Positions 51,241 through 59,606 of a stretch of DNA of 64,000 bases are shown one piece after another. The stretch is from NCBI GenBank assembly GCA_963728785.1, contig CAVSKV010000002.1:1054001-1118000 (forward strand), in the 5' to 3' direction. Source of the stretch: JAGWRI01 sp963728785 (GTDB taxonomy: Bacteria; Gemmatimonadota; Gemmatimonadetes; Gemmatimonadales; Gemmatimonadaceae). The notes beneath the pieces were generated by a model. It had not been told where the DNA came from and did not search any database. It saw nothing but the letters and a program-made list of their open reading frames with translations. Position 1 is the first letter of the stretch. Each line of letters opens with the position of its first letter. Position numbers and translations under genes: made by a program.

Positions 51241-52284
51241 TCAACACAGGTGCACCGCGGTTGCCTTGAGCGCGGCGACGACCGAGCCCCCCGGCACGAG
51301 CCCCAACTCTTCGGCCGAATGTGTGGTGATCGCCGCCACGAGTTCCACGCCCCCTGCTTCCAGGGTCACGTGCGTCAGCACGCCGGACGGAGCCAGTTCC
51401 ACCACTCGCGCATCGAGCTGATTGCGCATGGACGATTCTCGCCGCTCGGGCGAAAGCGCGATCTCGTCAGCGCGGAACACGGCGTGCGCCTCGCCTTCGG
51501 GCACGTCGCTCACGGCATGGAGCACGAGGGCACCGCTCGTAAACTCCACCACGCGGTCGGCCCCGTCCGCGCTCTCCACGCCGCGCACCCGGCCCGGCAC
51601 CACGTTCTCGGCGCCGATGAACTCGGCCACGGCAGGCGATGCCGGATGCCGAAACACTTCGTCAGGAGACCCCACCTGCAGCACGCGGCCCTGCTCGAGC
51701 AGTACGACGCGATGGCCCAACCGCCCTGCCTCGTTCAAGTCGTGGGTCACGTGCAGCACGGTCATCCCATGCTCGGCATGCAGCGCGCGCACCTGCCGGC
51801 GCATGATGACGCGCGTGCGGGGGTCCAGGGCGGCGAACGGCTCGTCGAGCAGGAGGATGTCGGGCTGCGTCGCCAAGGCGCGGGCGAGCGCGACGAGCTG
51901 GCGCTCCCCGCCGCTCAGCGACGTCACGTCGCGCCCGAGCAGCGCGCCGAGGCGGAACCGCTCCGCCATCTCGCCCGCCACCTGCGCATCGTCCGTGCCG
52001 TAGGCCACGTTCTCGGCCACCGAAAGATGCGGAAAGAGATATGCGTGCTGGTATACGATGCCGATGCGCCTCACTTCGGGCGCCTGCCGGGTGGCGTCGG
52101 CGCCGCGCAGCGACACGGTGCCCGATACCACCGGCACGATGCCGGCGATCGTTTCGAGCAGCGTCGTCTTGCCGGATCCGGCGGGACCGATCACCACGCC
52201 GTAGGCGCCCCGGTCGATGTCGAACGAGATCTCGCGCAGGGTGAATCCGCCGACCGTGGCGGTGACACGTTCGAGCCGGATCAT
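51241..52284 (-). CDS. Molybdate/tungstate-type ABC importer ATPase with TOBE domain
   Basis: 347 residues from ATG 52284, which overlaps the permease stop by ATGA; the longer frame upstream is a shadow. Walker A GPAGSGKTT, signature LSGGERQLVALARAL and Walker B ILLLDEPFAALD are intact. Residues from about 230 on form TOBE/Mop-like domains (FIGAENVVPGRV and LDARVVELAPSGVLTHVTLEAGG), the place where ModC and WtpC proteins bind oxyanion. The arrangement with the permease and binding protein supports molybdate or tungstate uptake, perhaps for the molybdenum hydroxylase encoded upstream. Confidence 0.87.
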   Translation of the reverse strand: MIRLERVTATVGGFTLREISFDIDRGAYGVVIGPAGSGKTTLLETIAGIVPVVSGTVSLRGADATRQAPEVRRIGIVYQHAYLFPHLSVAENVAYGTDDAQVAGEMAERFRLGALLGRDVTSLSGGERQLVALARALATQPDILLLDEPFAALDPRTRVIMRRQVRALHAEHGMTVLHVTHDLNEAGRLGHRVVLLEQGRVLQVGSPDEVFRHPASPAVAEFIGAENVVPGRVRGVESADGADRVVEFTSGALVLHAVSDVPEGEAHAVFRADEIALSPERRESSMRNQLDARVVELAPSGVLTHVTLEAGGVELVAAITTHSAEELGLVPGGSVVAALKATAVHLC

Positions 52285-53096
52285 CCGCGGCGTTCCGGAA
52301 GCGAGTCGGGAGGGTGCACTGTACGCAGCACAGTGATCGGCACGAGGGCGAGCAGCACGAGCACCGCGGCCACCGGCAGCGCGTCCCGGAGTCCATAGGC
52401 GGTGAAGCGTTCGTAGCTGAGCACGCTCGCCACTTTCGGGTTGTAGGTGAGCACCACGATGGCTCCGAATTCGCTGATCGCACGGGCCCACATCACGACG
52501 CCGGCAGCGATGAGCCCGCGCGCCGCGAGCGGCAGCGTCACGTGCCGTACGGCACGCCAGGGCGTGTCGCCCAGAGTGCGGGCCACTGCTTCGAGCCGCG
52601 GGTCCACCCGGTCGAACGCTTCGCGCGCCGCGCTCACCAGGAGCGGCGCCGACACGAACATCATGGCGCAGACGATGCCGGTGCGTGAGCCGGTGATTGC
52701 GAGCCCGGCGCCGAGCATCGCCTTGCCCAGCGGCGTGTCGCGACCGAGCAGGAGCAGGAGTGCGATACCGGCTACCGGGTGCGGCACGACGAGCGGAAGG
52801 TCGAGCAGCGCCGCAATCAGACCGCGTCCGCGGAACCGCTTGCGCGACAGCACGTAGGCCAGCGGCACGCCCCCCGCGGCACCGAGCAGCGTAGCGAGGG
52901 TGGCGGTTGCGAGGGTGAGCCCGAGCGAGGCGCGCAACTCGGCATCGCTGCCCAGGGCACGCAGTCCGTCGAGCCCCCAGCCCCCGACGATGCCGGCCAG
53001 CGGCGCGACGAGAAAGAGCAGCAGCAGCGAGGCGAGCGTGGCCGTGACCACCGTGGCGGCGCGTTGTACCCCGCGACGCCGCTCAGGGCGCGGCAT
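52281..53096 (-). CDS. Molybdate/tungstate-type ABC importer permease
   Basis: 271 residues with six membrane helices and the EAA loop EAVARTLGDTPWRAVRHVTLPLAARGL, which couples to the ATPase. LPLVVPHPVAGIALLLLLG is typical of ModB/WtpB/CysU permeases. It overlaps the binding-protein gene by 14 bp and the ATPase gene by 4 bp, so the three form one operon. The specific oxyanion is not decided by the sequence. Confidence 0.87.
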   Translation of the reverse strand: MPRPERRRGVQRAATVVTATLASLLLLFLVAPLAGIVGGWGLDGLRALGSDAELRASLGLTLATATLATLLGAAGGVPLAYVLSRKRFRGRGLIAALLDLPLVVPHPVAGIALLLLLGRDTPLGKAMLGAGLAITGSRTGIVCAMMFVSAPLLVSAAREAFDRVDPRLEAVARTLGDTPWRAVRHVTLPLAARGLIAAGVVMWARAISEFGAIVVLTYNPKVASVLSYERFTAYGLRDALPVAAVLVLLALVPITVLRTVHPPDSLPERRG

Positions 53097-53745
53097 GCGG
53101 TGTCACCTCGGGAAGCGCGCCGGTTCCCACCAACTGCGGGTTGGCGAGCAGGTTCACGAACGCAGTTGCCGGGTCCCGCCTGCCGACCGGGCCCAGCAGC
53201 TCTGCCCCCCAGCGCCGCGCAGCGTCGGGGTGCGGAGCGCGGTCGGGAATGGCGAGCGCGTAGAGGATCGCTTGGCCGCGGATGGGCACCGTATCGCCGC
53301 TGGCGCCACGTACGCGCGCCGACGCGGCGGCGTTGGGCCGCACGTAGCGCGGGCCGGCGTTGGCGAGCACACGTGCGGCCAGTCCGGGCCGACGCATCGT
53401 CCGTTCGGCGAGCCGCAGCATGATGAGGGCGCGATAGCCGGCCGGCGCGATCGAGGGATCGGGGCGGCTGATCGACACCCCGGGCTCGGCCAGCACGTCG
53501 GGAATGCGGTGCAACTCGGTGAGCTTGCGCGCGTGATCGATGGACCCGCGGATCTCGATCTCCGAGACCGTGCCCGTGTTCACGGCGTAGGTGTCGGCGA
53601 ACGCATGTAACGGTCCGGCCAGGCTGGCCGCGGCATAGACGACCCCCGTGTCGCAGCCGGGCGCCGTCGCGTGCGGCTCGGCGCCGTGGCATGCCGCCAG
53701 GCCGGTGAAGACACACAGCACGTGAAGCACACGATTGGGCGTCAT
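53083..53745 (-). CDS. Shortened WtpA/ModA-like substrate-binding lipoprotein
   Basis: 220 residues from ATG 53745, with lipobox LAAC (Cys19). It starts as a normal WtpA-type binding protein (VVYAAASLAGPLHAFADTY, then RGSIDHARKLTELHRIPDVLA) and later has the conserved ISRPDPSIAPAGYRALIMLRLAE and GQAILYALAIPD. Family proteins have 50 or so residues between PDVLA and the PGV.FGxxDP strand, and another stretch before the final strand, which are absent here; the usual length is about 300. The frame is intact, so these would be in-frame deletions. Whether it still binds oxyanion is doubtful. Confidence 0.72.
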   Translation of the reverse strand: MTPNRVLHVLCVFTGLAACHGAEPHATAPGCDTGVVYAAASLAGPLHAFADTYAVNTGTVSEIEIRGSIDHARKLTELHRIPDVLAEPGVSISRPDPSIAPAGYRALIMLRLAERTMRRPGLAARVLANAGPRYVRPNAAASARVRGASGDTVPIRGQAILYALAIPDRAPHPDAARRWGAELLGPVGRRDPATAFVNLLANPQLVGTGALPEVTPHAAP

Positions 53746-53781
53746 GGCCAGTAAGTATGGCTCCGCCGGGGGCGATCGCGC

Positions 53782-53818
53782 TATAATGCAGAACCTCTCC
53801 TCCTTTCTCCTTCCCTCC
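53782..53818 (+). promoter_or_regulatory. -10 element and pyrimidine-only leader of the natA-like gene
   Basis: TATAAT at 53782-53787 is a perfect -10; no good -35 is seen. From about 53795 up to the ATG at 53819 the leader contains almost only C and T (CCTCTCCTCCTTTCTCC and so on), with no Shine-Dalgarno sequence. Translation would start without the usual ribosome contact, possibly through ribosomal protein S1. Confidence 0.5.
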
Positions 53819-54784
53819 ATGTCCGATTTCGCCATCGACATCCAACATGTGGTGAAGCGCTACGACGAGTTCGTCGCAGTCCGCGACTTCTCGCTTCAGG
53901 TGCCGCGCGGCGTGGTCTACGGGCTGCTCGGCCCCAACGGCGCTGGCAAGACGACGACCATCCGCATGGTGCTCGACGTGATCGAGCCCGACGAGGGTTC
54001 GATCGCCCTCCTCGGGCAGCCCGTACGCGGCACGTCGGTGCTCGACCGCGTGGGTTACCTGCCAGAGGAGCGCGGCCTGTACAAGAAGATGCAGGTGCGC
54101 CGCGTGCTGAGCTTCCTTGCCGAATTGAAGGGCGTGGACGCGCGCACCGCCGGGCGGCGCATCGACGAATGGCTCGAGCGCATGGAGCTTCGCACGGCCG
54201 AGAAGGACTGGGGCCTGGCTAAGATAGACGAACTCTCGCGCGGCATGCAGCAGAAAGTGCAGTTCATCAGCACCGTGCTGCACGATCCCGACGTGGTGAT
54301 CCTGGACGAGCCGTTCAGCGGCCTCGATCCGATCAACGCGCAAACGCTCAAGGACACCGTGCTCGAGCTGCGGCAGCGCGGCAAGACCGTGATCTTCAGC
54401 ACGCACATGATGGACAACGCCGAGCGTATCTGCGACTCGGTGTGCATCATCGCGCGCGGCGAGAAGGTGCTCGACGGGCGCGTGGCCGACGTGAAGGCCG
54501 AGCACGGCATCCACAACGTAGCGTTGGCGCTCGACGGCGGGGCTCGCGACGCCGTGATGGCAGTGCTCGCCGACCGGTCGCTGGTTGCAAAGTACGACGA
54601 CCAGAATCAGTACTTCGAGATCGAACTGGCGCCCGGCGCCGACCCGCAGGTGCTGCTCCAGCGCGTGGTGAGCGGCGGCGCGGCCTTGAGCCGGTTCGAA
54701 CTCATTCAGCCGTCGCTCCATCAGATCTTCCTCGATCGGGTCGGCGCCACTGGCGTCGAGCCGGGGATGACCGGCCATGGGTAA
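53819..54784 (+). CDS. ABC exporter ATPase, NatA-like
   Basis: 321 residues from ATG 53819. Walker A GPNGAGKTT, signature LSRGMQQKVQF and Walker B VVILDEPFSGLDPIN are present; the variant signature SRGMQQK is typical of the NatA/YhaQ group. The C-terminal ~85 residues match the DUF4162 domain of these exporters (LVAKYDDQNQYFEIEL, ending LHQIFLDRVG). It overlaps the permease gene by 8 bp and will form an exporter with it, of the sodium-efflux or general stress type. Substrate unknown. Confidence 0.9.
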   Translation: MSDFAIDIQHVVKRYDEFVAVRDFSLQVPRGVVYGLLGPNGAGKTTTIRMVLDVIEPDEGSIALLGQPVRGTSVLDRVGYLPEERGLYKKMQVRRVLSFLAELKGVDARTAGRRIDEWLERMELRTAEKDWGLAKIDELSRGMQQKVQFISTVLHDPDVVILDEPFSGLDPINAQTLKDTVLELRQRGKTVIFSTHMMDNAERICDSVCIIARGEKVLDGRVADVKAEHGIHNVALALDGGARDAVMAVLADRSLVAKYDDQNQYFEIELAPGADPQVLLQRVVSGGAALSRFELIQPSLHQIFLDRVGATGVEPGMTGHG

Positions 54785-56069
54785 GACTCTCGTCGTGTTC
54801 AAGCGCGAGTATCTGGAGCGCGTGCGGTCCAAGTGGTTCATCGTCGCCACGGTCCTGGGACCCGTGTTCATGGGAGCAATCACCGTCCTGCCCACCGTGC
54901 TTGCGGCGCGCACGAGATCCTCACCGATGCTGGCCGACGTCATCGTGCTCGACGCCACGAGCACGGACCTGGGCGCCCGGGTGGCGAAGTCGCTGGCCGC
55001 CACAGCACCCACCGCCACGCCCCCACGCGTGGAGACGCTGACGGCCGAGCAGTTGCCCGCCGCCGTGGACAGCGCCACGCACGCGGTGATGCGCAAGGAG
55101 GCCCAGGGCTACGTGGTGCTCGACGCGAACACCCTCGCCGGCACATCGGCCACCTACGCCGGCCGAAACGCGGCGTCGATGACCGACGTCTCGACCATCA
55201 CCGCGATGGTGCGGCAGAATCTGCTCGACATGCGGCTGGAGAACGAAGGCATCGATCCCGCCCGCGTGGCGACGCTGACTGCGGTCAAGCTCGACATGAA
55301 GACCGACAAGATCAGCGACAAGGGCATCGAGGCCGGCGGTGGCATGTCGAGCGTCGTGTTCGGATATCTGATCGCGTTCATTCTCTATTTCATGATCGCG
55401 ATCTACGGCCAGAACATGCTGCGCGGCGTGATGGAGGAGAAGACGACCCGCGTGGCCGAAGTCGTGATCTCGAGCGTCAAACCCGACCAACTGCTGGCAG
55501 GCAAGATCCTCGGCGTCGGACTGGTGGCGCTCACGCAGGTGTTCGTCTGGATCGCCGGCGGGGCCGCCATCTATGCGTTCCGCGGCCAGATCTTCGCCAA
55601 GTTCGGCATTCCGGCGGCGGCGGCGATGAGCGTGAAGATGCCCAGCGTGCCGATCAGCGTCGGGGTCGCGCTGCTGCTCTTCTTCGTCCTCGGCTTCATG
55701 TTCTATTCGTCGCTGTTCGCAGCCGTAGGCGCGATGGTGAGCAACCAGGAGGACGTGCAGCAGGCCCAGATGCCCGTGATGCTGCTGCTCATCGGTTCGG
55801 TGATCTTCATGGGACCGGTGCTGGCCAACCCCGCGAGCACGCTGGCCAAGGTCATGTCGTGGCTTCCCTTCTCCGCGCCGATCATCATGCCCATGCGAAT
55901 GTCGCTCATCTCCATCTCGTGGACGGAGCTGGCAGCAACGCTCGCCGGCCTGGTGGCGGCGTGCTTCGCCGCGCTCTGGGTGTCGGCGCGCATCTACAGA
56001 GTGGGGCTGCTGATGTACGGCAAGCGCCCGTCGTGGGGCGAACTGATCAAGTGGATCCGGATGGCCTGA
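54777..56069 (+). CDS. ABC exporter permease, NatB-like
   Basis: 430 residues. One N-terminal membrane helix (FIVATVLGPVFMGAITVLP) is followed by a ~150-residue extracytoplasmic domain, then five or six helices from about residue 195 (VVFGYLIAFILYFMIAIYG, with the cytosolic loop MEEKTTRVAEVVISSVKPDQLLAGKILG). This layout and the EEKTxRxxEVxxSS motif identify the ABC-2 NatB/YhaP family. It is translated with the ATPase (8-bp overlap). It ends directly next to the convergent MFS gene, stop codon against stop codon. Confidence 0.9.
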   Translation: MGKTLVVFKREYLERVRSKWFIVATVLGPVFMGAITVLPTVLAARTRSSPMLADVIVLDATSTDLGARVAKSLAATAPTATPPRVETLTAEQLPAAVDSATHAVMRKEAQGYVVLDANTLAGTSATYAGRNAASMTDVSTITAMVRQNLLDMRLENEGIDPARVATLTAVKLDMKTDKISDKGIEAGGGMSSVVFGYLIAFILYFMIAIYGQNMLRGVMEEKTTRVAEVVISSVKPDQLLAGKILGVGLVALTQVFVWIAGGAAIYAFRGQIFAKFGIPAAAAMSVKMPSVPISVGVALLLFFVLGFMFYSSLFAAVGAMVSNQEDVQQAQMPVMLLLIGSVIFMGPVLANPASTLAKVMSWLPFSAPIIMPMRMSLISISWTELAATLAGLVAACFAALWVSARIYRVGLLMYGKRPSWGELIKWIRMA

Positions 56070-57392
56070 TCAGTCGCCCCGCGCCGCGATCGTGGCGCGG
56101 TAGGCGGGCATGCCGTATAACAAAAGCACAATGGCTCCGGTCATGCCCACGACGTTGGTGATCGCCAGCGACCAGCCCACCGCCGAGTCGGCGTGGAACA
56201 CGTAGTCGGTGATCGCCGCCACGACAGTGGGGCCCAGGGTGGACGACACGAGGCTCAGCACGAAGAAATACACCGCTGCCCCCTGGGCTCGCATCGACGC
56301 CGGCACGATCTCGGCGGCGGCGGCATTGGCCGCCCCCCAGGGGAAGGCGGCGAAGAAGTTGACCGGCACCAGCCAGGCCACGGCCAGCACCGCGCTTGGC
56401 ATGAAGGGGTACACGGTGGCCGAGATGAGCATCCCCACCGCGCCTATTACCCCCACGCGCAGCGGGCCGTCATGGCGGCCACGGCGCGCGTACCAGTCGG
56501 CCATGCGACCGCCGGCCAGCACACCCACCACGCCTACCGTCATCGTGAGGATGCCCTGCACGGCGCCGGCGCGACTTGCCGTCCAGCCGTAGTGGCGGAT
56601 CATGAACGTGGCCAGCCACGCGGCGATCCCATAGTTCACCATTGCCGACAGCGAAAAGCCGAGGCTGTTGCAGGCAAAGCTGCGCCTATTGCGCTTGAGG
56701 TAGCCGAACAGTTCCTCGATACCGGCACCGTGCGACCCCGGCTTGCGGGCCGGCTCGCGCACGGTGAGAAAGAGCAGCGCAATGAGCAGCCCCGGCACGC
56801 CGACCACGAAGAACACCGTCTGCCAGGGGCGGACGGCGCCGATGAGCGGCAGCACGACGCTCCCGTGCGCGCCGAGGAACCCCACCACGGCGCCTCCGAT
56901 CACATACGCGAGCCCGGACCCCACGAATATCCCCAGTGAGTAGACACTCAACGCCGATGCGAGCCGTTCCGGCGGGAAGTAGTCGGCCAGGAACGAGGTG
57001 GCCGTGGGGCTGAGGGTCGCTTCGCCCACGCCGACGCCGACGCGTGTGAGCAGCAGGCGCCCGTAGCCGCCGGCGAGCCCGCAGGCCGTGGTCATGACGC
57101 TCCACAGGGCCACCCCCCATCCCATGATCGCCCTCCGGTTGCCGCGATCGGCCAGCCAGCCAATGGGAAGCCCGAGCACCGTATAGAACAGAGAGAAGGC
57201 CAACCCCATGAGCAGGCTCATCTGCGTGTCGGAGATACTGAGGTCGCGCCGGATGGGGACGACCAGCAAGCTGAGGATCATCCGGTCCACGAACCCGGCC
57301 ACGTTTGCCAGCGTGAGCACCCCGACGACGTACCACGCATAGCGGGTCGAAGGGGGCGTGGACGCTCGCACGGTGGAATCCGGTTGGGACAT
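56070..57392 (-). CDS. MFS transporter, spinster-like
   Basis: 440 residues from ATG 57392; the frame upstream is only a shadow. Twelve membrane helices. FVDRMILSLLVVPIRRDLSISDTQMSLLMGLAFSLFYTVLGLPIGWLADRGNRR carries the first-loop signature GxLADRxxRR, and GVGEATLSPTATSFLADYFPPERL is the spinster-type motif. Relatives move sugars, lipids or organic acids; here substrate is unknown. It diverges from the MsbA-like gene. Confidence 0.88.
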   Translation of the reverse strand: MSQPDSTVRASTPPSTRYAWYVVGVLTLANVAGFVDRMILSLLVVPIRRDLSISDTQMSLLMGLAFSLFYTVLGLPIGWLADRGNRRAIMGWGVALWSVMTTACGLAGGYGRLLLTRVGVGVGEATLSPTATSFLADYFPPERLASALSVYSLGIFVGSGLAYVIGGAVVGFLGAHGSVVLPLIGAVRPWQTVFFVVGVPGLLIALLFLTVREPARKPGSHGAGIEELFGYLKRNRRSFACNSLGFSLSAMVNYGIAAWLATFMIRHYGWTASRAGAVQGILTMTVGVVGVLAGGRMADWYARRGRHDGPLRVGVIGAVGMLISATVYPFMPSAVLAVAWLVPVNFFAAFPWGAANAAAAEIVPASMRAQGAAVYFFVLSLVSSTLGPTVVAAITDYVFHADSAVGWSLAITNVVGMTGAIVLLLYGMPAYRATIAARGD

Positions 57393-57536
57393 GGGTCGGC
57401 AATGGAGAAAGAGGCCCGGGGGCTCGCTCAAGCTAGGCCTGGGGCGGCCCGGCACCAAGGGAGGCGGCGCGCCACGAGACGTGTCTCCGGGCGGCCCGCC
57501 GCCAGAGTCGGCAGGTGGCTATCTTGGGGGGTGAGC

Positions 57537-59447
57537 ATGCCACGTCTTCCGGGCGCCCGCGCCGAGCGTGTCGGCCGGCGCCGTATCTCCGCGGCCGCCG
57601 GCTCCGCCGGCGTCAAGAAGCCCCTCGACCCCAAGCGCGCCTGGGCCGAAACGCGCGCGTTGATTTCCGAACACCGGCGGTCGCTCGTCATCGGGCTCTC
57701 GCTGATGGTGGTGAGCCGGCTGTCCGGGTTCGTGCTGCCCGTGAGCTCGAAGTATCTGATCGATACAGTGATCGGTAAGCACCGGCCCGACCTGCTCATG
57801 CCGCTCGCGCTGGCCGTCGCCGGCGCCACGCTGGTGCAGGCGGTCACGTCCTTTTCGCTGTCGCAGGTGGTGAGCGTCGCCGGCCAACGGGCCATCACCA
57901 ACATGCGCAAGCGGGTGCAGGCCCACGTGCTGCGACTCCCCGTGTCGTACTTCGACTCCACGAAGACGGGCATCGTGATCTCGCGCGTCATGACCGACGC
58001 CGAAGGCGTGCGGAACGTGGTGGGTACGGGGATCATCCAGCTGCTCGGCGGTCTGATGACGGCGGGGATCGCGATCGCCGTGCTGTTCTATCTGAACTGG
58101 AAGCTCACCACGGCCACGCTGCTCATACTCCTCGCGTTCGGGGGAATGATGGCGTACGCCTTCCGCACGCTACGGCCGCTGTTCCGCGAACGCGGCGCGA
58201 TCAACGCCGACGTCACGGGCCGGCTGGCCGAGTCGATCGGCGGCATTCGCCTGGTCAAGTTGTACGTGTCGGAACGGCGCGAGCGAAAGTTGTTTGCCGA
58301 GGGAGTGCACAAGCTGCTGCGGAACATCGCGCAGACGATCACCGGCACTTCGGCAGTGGGCGCCGGCACGACGGTGATCAGCGGGGTGATCGGCATTCTG
58401 GTGATGGTGATCGCTGGCCGCGACGTGCTCAACGGCAAGATGACGCTGGGCGATCTGTTCATGTACGTGTACCTGGTGGGACTGGTCGCGGCGCCGCTGG
58501 TGCAGATCGCATCCATCGGCACGCAGATCTCCGAGGCGTTCGCGGGGCTCGACCGCATTCGCGAGATCATGAACACCGCTACCGAGGACGCGGACGACGC
58601 GTCGCGCCAGGCGGTGGACGACGTCGTGGGCGACGTGGAATTCCAGCACGTATCGTTCGAATACGACGAGGGTGTCCCGGTGCTGCGCGACGTGAGTTTC
58701 AAGGCGAAGGCCGGCTCGACCACGGCGCTGGTGGGCTCGAGCGGGTCGGGCAAGAGCACGCTCATCGGCCTCGTGCAGGCGTTCTACCATCCCAAGGCGG
58801 GGCGCATCCTCATCGACGGGCGCGATCTCGAGCGGCTCCGGCTGCATGACTACCGGGCGCAGCTGGGCGTCGTGATGCAGGACAATTTCCTGTTCGACGG
58901 AACGATTCGGGACAACATCGCGTTCGCCAAGCCGGGCGCCACCGACGCGGAGATCGAGCGCGTGGGGCACGTGGCGCACGCCGACGAGTTCGTGAGCCGG
59001 TTCGACCTCAAGTACGACACCGTGGTCGGCGAGCGGGGCGTCAAGCTGTCGGGGGGGCAGCGCCAGCGCGTGGCCATCGCCCGCGCGATTCTGGCCGATC
59101 CGCGCATCCTGATTCTCGACGAGGCGACGTCGAGCCTGGACAGCGAGAGCGAGGCGTTGATCCGCGACGGACTGCGGTCGCTGCGCCGCGGGCGCACGAC
59201 GTTCGTGATCGCACACCGGTTGTCCACCATCGAGAGCGCCGACCAGATCCTGGTGCTCGAGCACGGGCAGATCGTGGAGCGCGGCAGCCACGGGGAACTG
59301 ATGGCGCTCAACGGCCGCTACCGGCAATTGCACGACCGGCAGCACGGCCTGGAGACCGATCAGTACATCAATCCGGGCGAGGACTTCCTGCCTGCCTCCC
59401 CGTCGCCCCGCGACGCCATAAAGCGTGGGCCCCAAACGACCAATTAG
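57537..59447 (+). CDS. MsbA-type half-size ABC exporter (membrane and ATPase domains fused)
   Basis: 636 residues from ATG 57537. After a basic N-terminal ~40 residues, six membrane helices occupy about residues 55-345 (LVIGLSLMVVSRLSGFVLPV, FMYVYLVGLVAAPLVQIA). The ATPase has Walker A GSSGSGKST, signature LSGGQRQRVAIARA and Walker B ILILDEATSSLD, then the H-loop AHRLSTI. It would act as a homodimer exporting lipids, drugs or peptides. The C-terminal ~40 residues are Pro/Asp-rich and unusual. Alone in its transcription unit. Confidence 0.9.
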   Translation: MPRLPGARAERVGRRRISAAAGSAGVKKPLDPKRAWAETRALISEHRRSLVIGLSLMVVSRLSGFVLPVSSKYLIDTVIGKHRPDLLMPLALAVAGATLVQAVTSFSLSQVVSVAGQRAITNMRKRVQAHVLRLPVSYFDSTKTGIVISRVMTDAEGVRNVVGTGIIQLLGGLMTAGIAIAVLFYLNWKLTTATLLILLAFGGMMAYAFRTLRPLFRERGAINADVTGRLAESIGGIRLVKLYVSERRERKLFAEGVHKLLRNIAQTITGTSAVGAGTTVISGVIGILVMVIAGRDVLNGKMTLGDLFMYVYLVGLVAAPLVQIASIGTQISEAFAGLDRIREIMNTATEDADDASRQAVDDVVGDVEFQHVSFEYDEGVPVLRDVSFKAKAGSTTALVGSSGSGKSTLIGLVQAFYHPKAGRILIDGRDLERLRLHDYRAQLGVVMQDNFLFDGTIRDNIAFAKPGATDAEIERVGHVAHADEFVSRFDLKYDTVVGERGVKLSGGQRQRVAIARAILADPRILILDEATSSLDSESEALIRDGLRSLRRGRTTFVIAHRLSTIESADQILVLEHGQIVERGSHGELMALNGRYRQLHDRQHGLETDQYINPGEDFLPASPSPRDAIKRGPQTTN

Positions 59448-59606
59448 CGCCCTGCCGCGGTGGGTTTGACGCGCCTATTCAGGATTCGTTAACAGCCGAT
59501 TTTGGCGACGGAAAGCGTCAACGTGCCCTCGGCAATCCGCGTACGAATCACTAGAACGCGGTGCGTGCGTGCACCGGTCGTGAATCGCCACCCCCGACTC
59601 TCCTCG

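Noticed and set aside
58170..59435. 421-codon open frame on the minus strand
   Set aside because: Antisense of the MsbA-type exporter ATPase region; composition is typical of a shadow frame.
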